Shown here: in pieces, positions 1 to 12,448 of the stretch
Numbering within the stretch: position 1 is the first letter of the stretch
Layout: each line of letters opens with the position of its first letter
DNA from: Rachycentron canadum
Taxonomy: Eukaryota; Chordata; Actinopteri; Carangiformes; Rachycentridae
Reading direction: 5' to 3'
Assembly: GCA_038496675.1 (NCBI GenBank)
Contig: CM076654.1
Span: 12,399,017-12,463,016, forward strand
Length of the DNA stretch: 64,000 bases
The notes under the pieces: model-generated
Databases searched by the model: none
Told to the model about the DNA's origin: nothing
Seen by the model: the letters and a program-made list of their open reading frames with translations, nothing else
Program-made: the position numbers and the translations under genes

Positions 1-172
1 ACAAGGTCAAAGGTGATGAGGCTTTTAAGTGTGTGTATATTTGTGTGTGTGGGTTATGTTGAGTCTGCACGTGTGAGTTTGTGTATGTGTGTGTGCCTGC
101 ATGCACGTGTGAGCCTGTAAGCAAGCAAGCCAGCGAGCGAGCAAGTGAGTTGGTGTGTGAGTGAGTGAGCCA
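1..172. repeat. Degenerate GT-rich / GCAA-GCGA low-complexity tract
   Basis: Interrupted TG dinucleotides fill most of the stretch. Degenerate GCAA/GCGA tetranucleotides follow near 119-146 and GTGA repeats near 150-170. It reads as a decayed compound microsatellite with no coding potential. Confidence 0.7.
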
Positions 173-1235
173 TAAAGAAGATGTGCTACATGATGAAAGA
201 GCCGTTGTGCAGGTGGACACTGAGGTCAGAAGTTGAAATGTTGTGGGGGGCTATAGCAGAGAGGATTCACTGCATGACTGAAGCTGTTTGCAGCAGGCTG
301 TCCTGTCAGAGAGCTGATGAATGGGTTTTAAGTGTTTCAGCCTTGTAAGCTCAGAGGTAATGGACTACAGCTGAATGAGCCACTGCTATTGTTTTCAGAG
401 AGCTGGCATGTGGAAATTATATGCTTGTAGCTGGTGTATGTCCTGAGCAATCTCAATCAATCAATCAAATGGACTGCTTTTATTAGTTGTAATATAAGTA
501 GCAAAAGTAGCAATGGATAAAAATGTAGTGAAGTTAAATAAAATTTGGTTGGTCAAAAAATGGTTTGAATTTCTTGGGTTTACCCCAATCTACACCGGGC
601 CACCTGTGTGAGTCTCGTGAAGCTGACCATCTACTGGGCAGAGCTGGTGGAGCCATGTCTCAGTTCTGTATCCCGCCTCAGGCACAATGCAGCAGTATCT
701 GCAATCAGTGCTGTCATGCAAAATCTAGTCCATACTTATTGTACTTATTATAAGTAAGTTGATCATTCCTGAACCTTTGAACTGCAGCTTTATCACAAAC
801 TGATGAGGTAGCTTTCATCTCAATAAAGTTCCAGATTGAGAGGTTAAACTTAATTAACTACATCTGAAAATGTACTCAGTTTTAATAGAGAATTTGCCTC
901 GTCTTTTAAAATGAATTAAATATGATCTATTGTCTATACAGGATAACATTCTGTGTAATGAAAAGCATAAATAGATCAACTCCGAGGGATTATGCAAACT
1001 GTTTTGCATCGACACTGTAATTGGAGTTGGATTGCTTTTCTATAGCTGGAGAGAAAAAAAGATCCATTCTTGTTATATCAGGGGTCTCACAAGGCCACGG
1101 TGTGCTTGTCAGTGTGCAGTGACATAGTGACAATTTTTCTCAGCCACAGTCTGGGGTAGTTTTAACAAGGTAGATATTTTAATCCCTCCCACCATTACTC
1201 CCATCTCTCTCTCCTTCTCTTTCACTCACTCATTT

Positions 1236-1266
1236 ACACACACACACACACACACAAGCACACACT
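1236..1266. repeat. (CA)n microsatellite
   Basis: About ten uninterrupted CA units lie at 1236-1256, followed by a short interrupted extension. Confidence 0.9.
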
Positions 1267-1778
1267 AAACATGGATACAGCGAAATTCAAAGGCCTTTAA
1301 ACTGCTTGCACCTATACACCCCATGCAACATCATCTACATATCATATATCATATTTTTATGTGCAGTGTGTCATTTCTACTCATGCAGTGTTTGTGTATG
1401 CATCGTCTTTGCGTTGTGTGGGGGTGCAATCTAACAGAGCAAAAGGGCAAGGAGAAAAGAAGAAATAGTGGGAGTGGAGATAAAGAAAGAGGAATAAGAA
1501 GTGTCAGACAGAGCTTGGGAAGGAGAACAAAAGAAAATGTACCTTTAGGAAAAAAAAGGTATTAGATTATATGTGATACTGGGTCCTTGAAGATGCTCCT
1601 TTCGCTTTTTCTTGGCCACTTTTTTTCTATGGCCATTGATCTCAGGGCTCATTGGACATAAAGATATGCTGTACAACCATTTTTCTCTCTACATATTCTA
1701 CACAAATGACTTCACGAGAGAATAGAGACTAAACCCTAGTGAGCAATGCTCACAATGAGGCTGGAAAATACAATGCAT

Positions 1779-1798
1779 CAATACAATACAATACAATA
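1779..1798. repeat. (AATAC)n pentanucleotide microsatellite
   Basis: About four tandem copies of a five-base AATAC/ATACA unit. Confidence 0.8.
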
Positions 1799-2185
1799 AA
1801 GATGATAGCACACAAATCTAAAATAAGTTAACAACAAATTAATAATGACAAAAGGTGCTGAGGACTTTGGTGTGCCATCCTCAACATCTGAGTCTCTAGA
1901 GAGCTACAGAGTGTTACCAAAGCGAAGCCAGAAAATGCTTTTATCAATGGAGTCATTGTCGACCGTAACTGCTGGGTTCACTACAGTTCGCTATACTGAA
2001 ATTTGAACGTAGAAGTTATGATGGTGAGAATTATATGATGTGACACGCCAAGCTGAAGTTGGTGGGTTTGTGATTAAGCTGGTCAACTGCATATAAACTT
2101 ATGTGATCTTGTGTGAAAGGTGATGGCCAAGGATTAAGCAGAGATATCAGTTTGGTTTGAAAGAGTCAAATGGGGACAAATATAA

Positions 2186-2405
2186 TGAGATATTTTACTT
2201 TGATACTTGAGGGGAAATTCTCTTTTCGTCTGCCTCGGCAGGGAAGTCAGAGCCAAAGATCACCTACAGCAGCACTCCTGTGGCTTTCTGGGAGGGATTC
2301 AGCATCTTGCTCAAGGACACTACAGCAGGGAGGATACTTGCATACAGGGGGCTTGACAGATTGTCCTTGAGTTAAGGAAAACCTCTGCCACTGCTATGGT
2401 ATGAC
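2186..2405 (+). mobile_element. Degenerate teleost interspersed-repeat fragment
   Basis: The stretch contains the string GAGGGGAAATTC near 2209-2220 and then, about 90 bp on, the block CTTGCTCAAGGACAC at 2306-2320. It continues to a decayed segment with GGGGGCTTGAC at 2346-2356. From memory of fish genomes, this order of blocks (AGGGGAAATTC, then TTGCTCAAGGACACT.CAGCAGG, then GGGGCTCGAACC, then CCTCTGCCACTGCTA) belongs to a widespread dispersed repeat. The GGCTTGAC part would be a mutated copy of a reverse-oriented tRNA-like B box. I cannot name the family without a repeat-library search, and the ends are approximate. Confidence 0.5.
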
Positions 2406-2565
2406 AAAAGCTTGCGCACGTTTTAATTCCCTTGCTCTCAGACAGAGGTGCTATTGAGATACCACATAGAGCTTTACTGCCTTTGGTCATGTCAACACCA
2501 ACACAGCAGGAAAGATGTGAAGTCATGAAAAGCGAAAAAGAGGCTGAAATGAGGCTGTGAGCTTC

Positions 2566-2581
2566 AAAAAAAAAAAAAAAA
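2566..2581 (+). repeat. Poly-A run
   Basis: Sixteen consecutive A bases. There is no AATAAA signal or retroposed gene body just upstream, so I do not call it a processed pseudogene tail. Confidence 0.9.
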
Positions 2582-2813
2582 GACGATGACAGACAGAGAT
2601 TGGCTGATTCCTGTCTAGCGCAGATTGTTAGGGAAAACACCTCCTTTACTTCTGTTGTTTTCCTGACCCCATGTGGTTTTTGGTCTCCTTCACTCTCTTG
2701 TTCTACCTCATTCAGGCTCACTCAATTTCTCACCTCTGTCAGTAGAAAGAAAAAAAAACATGCATCATGAAATGAGGCATGCACACTTAGACACAAACAC
2801 ACATTCACAAGCT

Positions 2814-2838
2814 CACACACACACACACACACACACAC
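2814..2838. repeat. (CA)n microsatellite
   Basis: About twelve uninterrupted CA units, preceded by a degenerate ACACA-rich lead from 2784. Confidence 0.9.
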
Positions 2839-4521
2839 TGAGAGACTGTGGCAGAATCAGCATGTGATTTAGACTGGTGTGATTAATGGCATTCTGCGCA
2901 CCAGTGAACAGATGTACCAGAAAACAGTACAAACATTATCATAACCTGAAAGACCTAATTACTGCAGTGCAAATCAGTGAAAATCTGACAGACGTGTGAG
3001 TGTCCATGTTTGTACGTGCGTGCAAAGGAAGGAGGAAGCAAGTGTGGGGGCCAGAGGATGGAAGATTTATGACCCCGCTATGTAATGTTACGCTGCGTCC
3101 CCTCCATCCCTTTTGTGTCTTTTACCATTCGGGTGCAAATTAGGAATATGATAATGGCCATATAATATATTATAATGAGGGTGCAGCCTGTGTGCAAGCA
3201 TGTGTATGTGATGTATGAGTCTCTGAAAAGCTGAAGAAGGAGCACATGAACACAACAACAGCAGAATCTCAACCTCCTGTATGGTAATGTGACATGTTCA
3301 CAAACTAGCAAAACTACAGATTGCACTCCTCACACAACAGAGTGAGGATACGGTTCAGTGGTGACCAGCTGTAGTCAATGCAGGTGCTTTCCAAATGGCC
3401 ATAAATTAGCACTCCGGGTACGAAGGTCATGCATTGGTGAGGTGTCTGTCAGGCTGTGGGAGTCATACATGTAAAGAACCATGAATATTCAAAGCTTTAC
3501 AAGTAAAGAATCAGATTGAAGGACATCAACTAACCCGTTACACCCAAAGACAATGATGCTAGTCAATTTTGTACTGTCTTGGTCTCAAATCTTGGTCACA
3601 GTAATTTGTGCTTCTAAAGGCTAAAGTGTTGATCCCAACCAAGGCTGTGTAGTGTTTGAGAGACAAAATAAGAGAGATATTCTGTCTCATCTAACTTTTT
3701 CTCTGAGGGATCATTTTACAAGTAAACATAAGTAAAATCACAGCACAGTACTTGTCTGTAATTTATGCTTGCCGATTTTGTCAGACAACATTGTGGTGGT
3801 GAGAGATTTCATCGTAGACGGTCGAGCCAAGTTTTGACATGGTCTTGTTTTCTACAACTCTCATATATCAATATTATTACACTCAAAATCCACTCAGCCT
3901 ATCCGTGTCTGTCTGCGGCAGGCAGATATCTGCCTCTAATACCACAGCAACACACTGAAAGTGAATTTCTCTTGTGGCAATCAGAGGATCAAAAATGATA
4001 TTAATAGGAAGCTTTTTCTAACAAAGATAGAAAAGAGTTGGGTCTGTGGCTGCTCTGTTCATGCTGTATTCATACACAGAAATAGAAAAATTATTATCTG
4101 GAAAAAAGATGACACCAGATATTTTGATATTTGGGCTGCTTGGCTCCTCAGTTATTGTAAAATCCTGAATAATGGCACGGAGTCCTGCAGCCATTTCCAG
4201 CTTGGGAATTGATTTCAAGTCAGCTTATTATTCTGGTCTCTTGTGGTGCGGGGTAATGGATGACACTGGATCAGATACTGGACTGGATGAGCATCTAGAG
4301 CTTTACAAGACACTAGGTTAGACTGTCTGTTCCTCTCTTCCTTTTCCCTTCCTTCATTCTCTCACCATTTCTCCAACTAAATCTGCCCTCAAGCCCCTGG
4401 ACACGAGAGCGAAGCAGAGGGGAGGAGAGAGGGAGGCACAGAGGAGACACATAGGAGGGAAAGAAAGAGAGCTGACTGAAGGAGTGGAAAATGGAAAGAG
4501 ATTGAGAGGTAGAAGAAGAGG

Positions 4522-4535
4522 ATGCAAATGCAAAT
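4522..4535 (+). promoter_or_regulatory. Overlapping tandem octamer (POU-type) motifs
   Basis: ATGCAAAT occurs at 4522-4529 and again at 4528-4535, sharing two bases. This is the canonical octamer bound by POU-domain factors. It sits at the end of a purine-rich tract. It could also be a chance result of a short ATGCAA-type repeat. Confidence 0.25.
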
Positions 4536-5751
4536 GTGAATAGGAAAGAGATAAGACATAATCCATTGTGGGAAATCATCTCTCTGAAAACATCCACATT
4601 TCATAATAGCTTTAAGTAAAAGCTTTATGAGAAAACCAATGTTTACAGTTTTTTACTTTTAAAGAGAAGGGAAATAAAATACAACATGAAAAATACAACT
4701 TACAAACACTGAAACATCACTTTTTATCATGTGTCAGCAATATTAAGGCTAATATTTGCTTAGTGGTTTACTGTGATTAATACATATACCAGTGAAAACT
4801 CAAATTCATAGACATCCAGAGGACAAATAAACATCTGTGTTTGTCATGAAAAGTGTGAATCATGTTAACAGAGATCTGAGTAAAAACACAACTAAGGGTG
4901 AAATCAGAGGGTCTACAATACCAAACTTTTTTTTAAATGATGTGATTTCCTTTGACAAAACAAGTTCCCAGATTCAAGTCAGTCCTGCAGTAAAGAGAAG
5001 TCTATTAATGTCAAGTGGATTTTCAAAATGTAATTTAGGCTGCATAAATGACTGATGCATTAACAAAACAGAACAAAAAGAACAACATAAATACCTCAAT
5101 CAATTCTGTTGGGATTGTTATTTTTCTGTAATAAACACAGCTCAGCTGTCATTCTCTGCTTTGACGAAGTATACTCTACTTGTGTTGGACCAATAAAGTG
5201 CCCATCAATTTGAGCTGACGTCTATTGAACTGATACACCAGAAGAACACTAGTACAGGAGAAGTGGAAGAAAATTGCCAGGAAGAGAGAGAGAGAAAAAA
5301 AAAATAAACAGAAATCATTGAACAATCATTGGGCCAATTCAAGGGGAGCACTAACGGCTCAGTTTTGATTCATTTAAGAAAATTATTATTATTAGCATCA
5401 TTGTTATTTACATTATATTTGGCTTCACTGAATTCTTGCAAAAGCATTACCTCCTTTTATTTGCTTGGATCTTGCATTCATGTCCCCCGATACAAATTAA
5501 AACAACTTCATAGCAAGAAATGTGATCACAGTCTACAAGGGAGGGAAACACATGGAAATTTGAAACCAAAGATCACAGATCAACAGTCTGCTCTGCTCAG
5601 TAATGAAATATACAGTTTATAGTAATTCAAAGGACTCTCTGTTCTGTCGTACTTCTTTGAGTGTAGTGGGTAATGAGAAGTTGGAAGAACAAAGCATAAC
5701 GGAAAATCAAAAGCAAGTACTGGCATAAGGTTGCGCAAAGAGAACAAATAT

Positions 5752-6105
5752 ATGAGTTCAGTTAAAATACTGATCTGTAATCATAATCAACACAACAAAC
5801 CTTGCAGAAATACAGGATATTATGATGTTGCCTTAGTGAACTTAAGCTCACAGACATCAAAGGGAGTGTTTATTGTAGCCCCTCCCCTGCCTGTACACCT
5901 TGTTAAGGTTTTTAGTGTGCTAAGACCCCAAGGGTTTCCACAGACGTTTGATGTCTGGGATGAGATGAAAAATGAGATGCTGTTTAACAAACAGGCTGGA
6001 ATGAGCGAGTGTTTAATGAACAAAAAAGGACAAACATTAAGTGTGATGCAGTTACAGGAGATAGCACACAGATTCAGGCCTGATGCCCAAATCCACTGTG
6101 CATGA
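5752..6105 (+). other. Isolated open reading frame, 117 codons, unassigned
   Basis: An ATG at 5752 opens a frame of 117 codons to a TGA at 6103-6105. The frame stays open upstream to a TGA near 5672. Unlike most long frames here it does not cross simple repeats, and its predicted composition is ordinary and mixed. I recognise no domain, signal peptide or membrane segment. There is no clear splice acceptor at its start and no poly-A signal close behind. A chance frame is the most likely explanation; a lineage-specific exon is the alternative. Confidence 0.15.
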
Positions 6106-6721
6106 ATTTACGTTGTGGAAGTTGAACAAATTCTACATATGTTTTAAATTATATCCTTTCAGGAAGTAGCACTAAATGTTGTGGATGGCCTTTGTCTCCT
6201 GACAGTTTACACATCACTGTATACAAGTCATGCATTAACATTACCGGACAGCTATTTGGAAAAGTTAACGAAGGCAAACTACAAATGCTAATTAATGTTG
6301 TTCAAATACCGATGCCACTGCTGACTGCTACAGGAGATGGAGAACTGGTCCCAGTTTAATACTCATCAATCATCAATACATGATCCAAGTACATCAGACA
6401 CTAAACTGTATTATTGGATGAATGATAAAAGAGGAAGCCTATATGAGGGTTTGTTGGCTAAAAATGAACCCATATTGTGACCTAAACATATTATAGTATT
6501 GCATATTAGCACATAGTGTGTGTATATTATGTTAATTTCGTTGAAGCAGGACTTTGACCTAAAAAACTACTCTGATTCAGACAGACCAACAAAAACATTT
6601 CAAATTGGAGAAGAGACATGTGTTTAAGCAGAGAGCCAAGCAGTTAGGGAGGAAAGAAATGGGATGTGAGGATGATAGGTGTGTGTATTTGTGTGTGTAG
6701 CATTAGCCTATGTGTGAAATT

Positions 6722-7380
6722 GGAGAGGGAGGGAGAGAGAGAAAGAGAGGAGAGAAGGGAAGGAGAAGGGAGAGATGGCTCAGCATTATTGGAAAGGCCA
6801 CAGTATCAGCACAGGGTCAGATGTGTGGCGTGCGTGTACTTGAGTGTGTGTGTTGCATTTGATAAGCTCAAGGTGACCAGGGTTTTCCCTATAGTTCAGT
6901 AGAAAGGCTGCAAAGCTGAAAAGCTGTCTGCCCCGTTTGGCTGTTTGACTGGCTAGCTCACAGTCTGGCTGGTTTATTCACAGGCTTAGATTGCAGACCA
7001 CATAAATATCCCAGTGAAGTGCGCCATAATACCTTCAACAATTGCTTAGAGAACTGCCAACATTATCTGCCAAGCAAGAGAGAGAGAGAGGGGGGGGGGG
7101 GGGGGACAGCAGAGGAGGAAACCTGAAGGCAACTAAGGGAAAGGAGGTGAGATGGCAAAAAAAAAAAAAAAAAGAGGTCTCAGGAACTAAATCAAAAGGT
7201 GACAGCCAGGAAAGAGAACGAATAAATAAAAGGGGACTGTAGAGAAAAAAGGTGACAGAGAGAATAGGATAGAGATGAGAGAAACAGGAGATTAGGAGGC
7301 CGAGGAAAGGAGGATGAGTAGGTGATGGGTTAGAGTAATAAAAGAAAAGGTGAGAGACAGAAGAGAGGATGGGTGTGGGA
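6722..7380 (+). repeat. Purine-rich tract with G16 and A17 homopolymers
   Basis: The + strand is strongly purine-rich with GGA/GA repeats: 6722-6776, GA repeats running into sixteen G at 7090-7105, seventeen A at 7157-7173, and GA-rich DNA to about 7380. Such polypurine runs can form triplex (H-DNA), and the G run could form quadruplexes. A less purine-rich stretch lies at 6780-7070. Confidence 0.7.
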
Positions 7381-7439
7381 AGGCGAGAGAGCTGGCACCA
7401 GAGAGGTAGCTGTAATTTACATATGCTAATTAAACTTCT

Positions 7440-8165
7440 GTTTGGGTCACTTGCTCTTCATGTCAGGGGGCTCCCTTCGCACCTTCTGTATGTCCTCTCC
7501 ACCGCTTTGTTTGTCTGTCTGTCTGTGGTTCTTTCCTCTTACCTCCTACCTCATTTTCAGAGCAGGAATTTTCCCTTTCATTTTTTTTGTTTTTGGAAAA
7601 AAAAAAAAAAAAGATTACAATCCTCGCCTCCTTCTTCCTTTTCCTATAATCATGCATCGCCTCCACTGTGCACCTCATCCTAATGCTGCCCTTCTTTATG
7701 ATCTGTCTTAGTTTCTTCATCTTCCCCTCAATTTTCTGTTTTATCCCCAGTTGCCCTTTTGTGCCTTTTATTTCTTTTCCTCTTTGTTTGTCTTTTATCC
7801 TCACACGTCTGCATCTCGCTCTGTAATGATGTCAAATCTACTCCACAAACTTTCACCTCATCCTTGCCTGTTTTTCTCCTTTCTTCATTCTCTGTAAAGA
7901 GTGTAAAACATTGTCATCTTAGTAAGCTTGTGTCTTTCTCCCCAGTTGCTTCATGTCTATGTCCTTTTCTTTTTTGCCCGAAGTCTTTTTGTTGTGTTTT
8001 CTCAAATAACCAACATTGTTCCTGTCCTCACATCCAAAAACATTTAATTTCTCGCCTTTACTTTTTCTTTCAATTATCCCCTAATATGCCATCTTTTTCA
8101 GCTAAAACTATGTTCCCAGAGTTGCTTTTTTTCCTTGATCCTTTTTTTTAATTACCATCTTCAGT
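7440..8165 (+). repeat. Pyrimidine-rich tract
   Basis: The + strand switches to C/T-rich immediately after the preceding purine-rich block, with many CTT/CCT/TTTC words and one A16 run at 7597-7612. Open frames here are artefacts of pyrimidine-rich codons, giving Ser/Leu/Phe/Cys-rich translations. Confidence 0.7.
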
Positions 8166-10506
8166 TTCCTCTTTTATTTTCAGTCCAAAATTCAAAGCTT
8201 AGCCAAGTACTAAAAGGCAAAAATACCTAATGTACTGTACACACACACACAAACCCTGGACAGAAATGCACACCCACACACAGGTTCACAGAACCTTGCG
8301 TGTGTACAAACACACACAAACACAAACACACACACACACCTCACACCTCTAGCCTCCACGACCCGTTGCTGGTTTGTGAGCCATCTGTTCATTTATTTCA
8401 GAGAACAAACACACCTGACAGTACTGAGGAGCTGCTAAGTCCATTTCACTGTTCACTGAACAGCACAATTGAGTCGACTAGATGGAGGGATAAGCTGGAA
8501 CAAAAACTTAACGCACCCTGAGGGGAATTGGAGATCGAGAACCACTGTTCCTGTCCAAAGCCATTTCTCTGAGAATCAGAAAACTGTATCTCTCAGTCGC
8601 TGTCATCTAACAAGATTCAACACTGTGCTACAATATCGCCAAAGTTAATAGGAATATGGCTTTGGCGAGGCTCAAGATATGTTCTAAGTCTGGTTATATC
8701 ACATAGTGGGAAATATACAGCATACTATATTATCTGTTTCAACAGGAGCACTATGGAGTGACAAAAAGATGACAAAAATGATACTGTACAGCAAATATGC
8801 ATAGCTATAGAGAGCTTTTTATTCCATATATATTTCAAAATATTTCATTTTTTCCCTTCAATGTTTACCTGTGACAACTCTTGGATATGGTTTGAGAAAG
8901 ACTTGTCCTGGATAAATATTGAAACATCAAGAAAGTCAATTCTGACTTGAAGCATGGAACAGAACACAATGATCAATTTTCTTTGGCTGCAGCAACTGTT
9001 TTAGTAACTTAATCCTGACAACATGAAGGACTTTGAATGCAAATGTCCTCCCTGACACTTCTCTGCCATAGGAGGCTGTCAGTTGTATTTTTATTTTTTC
9101 AGTGATTTAAGAAACGTAAATTAATATTTTGCAAAGATATTTTGAGGCGAAAAGGTTGCACTTATATCACTTATAGTACACAAGCAACCCACACTGAATC
9201 TTTCTCACAAAGATGTGAGAAAGTGGGACAGACCAAAGTGAGATTTCTGTATTGCTATTTCTGTATCAGACCTGACAAATCAGCTTTTATTACAGGAAAT
9301 GTTCTTACCTGAGGACGGTTGGAGCAGGAGAGGGGGCAGACACGGACAAAACAGGAACCAAGGAGGAGAGGAGGCCAAAAAAAAAAAAGAGAAGATAAGA
9401 CAGCATTTTGTTAGATTAATAAATATTGCACTCCACCCTCTCAATGTTACAATTACAGCTGTTAGACCAGGCTCTTCTTCTATTTTCAGGACATTTTCCC
9501 ATCACCATGTGAGTTAAATAATTCAACGCACAACCCATATTGAACTGTGACAAGGTAATTCAGCACAGGTTTATTTTACACCACTACATCTCTCTGTACA
9601 TTACCATGGCAGGATTTAACAAACACTGCAGTACAACCAGGCAGTGAATGGAAATAAAATGGAAATCTATGATGGCTGCATTTCCAGGCATCAGCTGGGA
9701 GTGAGGAGACTAGATGTGTTCGCTGCTTTATGTTCACCGTGATGAGGACAGACCCAATGAGGCAGTGTCTTGTTTGAACCAATCTGGGGTGATGAGACAC
9801 AGGGGCACTGGAACAGCCCATAATTGCTCTGTCTGGCTTGTGTCAAAACTGAGATGTGTGTGTGCGTGCATGCGTGCACATTTGTTTCTGCCAATCTGCA
9901 TGTGAGATGGGAGTACGGTCACAGAGTCAAAAGTAAATACAGAGAAATTATTTTCAGCATTAAAATGCAGAGTGACAGTGACAGAGAGACGTGGAAAGAG
10001 GGAGAAGAGCCCAAGACGCACGAAGAGAATTTTTCAGTGTCTAAAGTGAGACAAATGGGCCATGTATTCACACCAGAAACTCACAGTGGGCTGAGGAATT
10101 CACTTGCCTCATCCTTCTCCAGAATATTTACTTGCTTTTTCATATCCTCAAAATATTTCACACTTAATGTCATTGCGCCCTCTCACACTCTGCATGCCTC
10201 TCTTGGTGTTCTCTTTTGCTTTGGCTTTTTCTCCCTCTCTCACACCACCACTCTCACTTTTCTCTCTGTGTGTCACTCTCTGTATCTCCCTGGTCCTCAT
10301 TCAAATAGTAATCTACACTTCTAAAACTTGTGGTTGCTCTGTGTGTAGCATAGCGTTATTTACATTTCCCACAGGAAACCACTGCTTATCGATTCTGGCC
10401 TCGCATTTGTTCAGAAAGTCTTGTAAGCAACGCCTTATCATTACCCTGTGTGTATGCATATGTGTGTGTGTGTCTGTACATGCTAGATGCCTTATCTTTA
10501 CTCCAA
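8166..10506. other. Non-coding stretch between repeats
   Basis: I see no gene. Interrupted CA repeats occupy 8237-8340. 8520-9300 is unique AT-rich DNA. 9824-10324 is an open frame whose second half is a pyrimidine-rich stretch, and I do not accept it as coding. An interrupted TGTG/TGCG patch lies near 9855-9880. Confidence 0.55.
8237..8340. repeat. Interrupted (CA)n cluster
   Basis: Several short CA and CAAA runs are separated by unique bases. The longest uninterrupted pieces are at about 8238-8251 and 8325-8339. Confidence 0.8.
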
Positions 10507-10519
10507 GTGTTTGTGTGTA

Positions 10520-10566
<47 letters not shown>

Positions 10567-10576
10567 GCGTGTTGTG
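10507..10576. repeat. (GT)n microsatellite
   Basis: About 20 uninterrupted GT units lie at 10521-10560, with GCGTGT interruptions on both sides. The alternating purine-pyrimidine run could adopt Z-DNA. Confidence 0.95.
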
Positions 10577-11844
10577 GATGCCTTATCATTACCATCTCTC
10601 ATGGGTCTTTGCTGGCCAGAAATTTTAACAACACTGTGTGGTTGTTTGGGCTGATCAAGGAAGGAGAAAGAGTGTGTGTAATGGAGTCTGAAGGCTGTGT
10701 GAGCAAATATATGATGCAGAGAACTCTACAAATGTGTGTGTGGTTGTACAAAACTGCATTTTTTCCTTCCCGTGTTTCTATCTGCATCAGAAAATATGCT
10801 TCTATGTGCTACTGAGTTTTCACTCATCTCAGTATCATCATGTGCATTTACCAATGTCCATGTCTTGCTGTGGCACACCACCAGAGACATCTGATCAACT
10901 CTATAGCCTCTGAGCGTAGCAGAGGAACTGATCGCAGCTGGATCTTGCTGTAATCACAGACAGCTAGCAACATGTCTGATGTCCCAAAAATTACAAAAAC
11001 TGCTGTCAGTCTATCTAGACACATTTTATATTCTATCTGCTGCTGTTCTTCATAGGCGGCTGCTTTTGAACACAAGAAGAGTAGAAGGGAGGCAACAACA
11101 ACAGCACACACAAAAACCAGTTTTGTTTTGTTTTACATGGTGGTTTGATAGTTAAAAGCTGTATTTTTTCTCCTCCAGTTTTTAAAACTAAACTGTATAT
11201 TCATTTGACGAACCCATTGATAAAAAGTATATTCAAGTAGTATAAAATCTACCAAAACAAAGGGAAAAGATGTACCTCCTCCTTCATCAAAGGACCATGG
11301 TTTTATACCTATGTCTGGACTATTCACCCAACCCACTGTTTTAGACGTCCATTCATTCTGTAACTTCCTATATCATTAACCACTTTCTAATTTCCATGGG
11401 AGCAGTTTTCCTCTGTGGTGCAAAGAGTAGAGAAGAAAGTATAGTATCATATTACTCATAAGCCAATACAGTTTTTTTGTTATCATTGTTCAAAGTTCCA
11501 GGTTCAAAAGCTGAGCATAAAACATTTCACATCAGTAATAAATGATTCTGTCTCAGTCTTGGCAAAACTGCAAACTACAAAAACTAAATGGTACAATTAC
11601 AAACAGCAAAAAAAAAAGTCTAATTACACTTGGCATCATGTTGATAATCAGCACCTGATTACTTCCTGGTTTTGGGAACCTTTCAGCTGCTGTTGACCTA
11701 TCAGGATGGATTTTTGACTTTAACGACTTCCTGTGGGACTTAATGAGCAATACAACAAATGGCTGATAAACAAGAAAGCTTTTGTTGTTCCTAAGGTCAT
11801 TAAGCCCAATCACAAAGTGCCCTGGTGTGTTCCATGTGTGTTCG
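10577..11844. other. Non-coding stretch, unique AT-rich
   Basis: I see no gene, repeat family or strong regulatory signature. All open frames are below 90 codons and lack domain-like features. Confidence 0.5.
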
Positions 11845-11846
11845 TA

Positions 11847-11882
<36 letters not shown>
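11845..11882. repeat. (GT)n microsatellite
   Basis: About 16 uninterrupted GT units ending in a short G-rich patch (GGGGTGGGGGTGGG) at 11882-11895. Confidence 0.95.
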
Positions 11883-11884
<2 letters not shown>

Positions 11885-12448
11885 GTGGGGGTGGGCAAAC
11901 AGTGAGAGAGAAAGAAAAACACCATGCTACCTATTCTTTGAGAGGAACCAGCAGGCTCTGCTCTAAAAAGTCTAAATGAATGCATTCCTTTGACAGCAAC
12001 AGACACACACAGGCACACACTTTCCTCTCTTTTCAACATATGACACAGACGCACACACGCTCATGCACATACAATTGATCTGTGAGGAATCTCGGGTGTT
12101 GCTGCCACTGTGTGAAAGCATGTGTTTTTCTATGTAGCAGCCGGTGGGTCAGGGGCCTGTGTCAACATCTCCTCTTGGTAACAGTTGGCTAATGTATACC
12201 TACACTAACAGACATATGCATCCTCTGTTTATCTTTACTTACTTTGTTTAGGTCTGTCTGTCTCTGTCTGAAATACTAATACAGTTTTGTTAGATTCTGG
12301 TGTTAATAATAATTAGACCCGATGACACAAATCAATGATGGTCTAAAATCTTGAACTGCAGTTTTCTTTCAAGAACAAACCAGAAAGCTAAAAAGAAAAC
12401 ACTTATCAATGCAGCAAGTGGTCTCAAACTCTTGTAATATGTGGGGGA

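Larger units (their letters stand above)
173..2185. other. Non-coding stretch, mostly unique AT-rich DNA
   Basis: I see no gene here. It holds a short (TCAA)n run at 453-468, a (CA)n tract at 1236-1256, and a pentamer repeat of the AATAC type at 1779-1798. Open frames are short, start arbitrarily and lack domain-like composition. A purine-rich patch lies at 1438-1560. Confidence 0.6.
2406..6721. other. Non-coding stretch, unique with small repeats
   Basis: I see no convincing gene. Contents: poly-A at 2566-2581, a (CA)n tract at 2814-2838, a purine-rich patch at 4395-4520 ending in two overlapping octamer motifs, and an isolated 117-codon open frame at 5752-6105 (listed separately). 3020-3190 is unique, non-repetitive sequence that could be a conserved non-coding element, but nothing in it is diagnostic. 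Confidence 0.55.

Noticed and set aside
2540..2600. Poly-A run as a processed pseudogene tail
   Set aside because: No AATAAA at the expected distance and no gene-like body upstream.
2320..2721. 133-codon - strand frame
   Set aside because: It crosses the A16 run and the old interspersed repeat; the composition is repeat-driven.
9824..10324. 166-codon open frame on the + strand
   Set aside because: It starts at a TTG in a GT-rich patch, and its second half is a pyrimidine-rich tract giving Ser/Leu/Phe/Thr-rich translation. No splice or start context and no domain.
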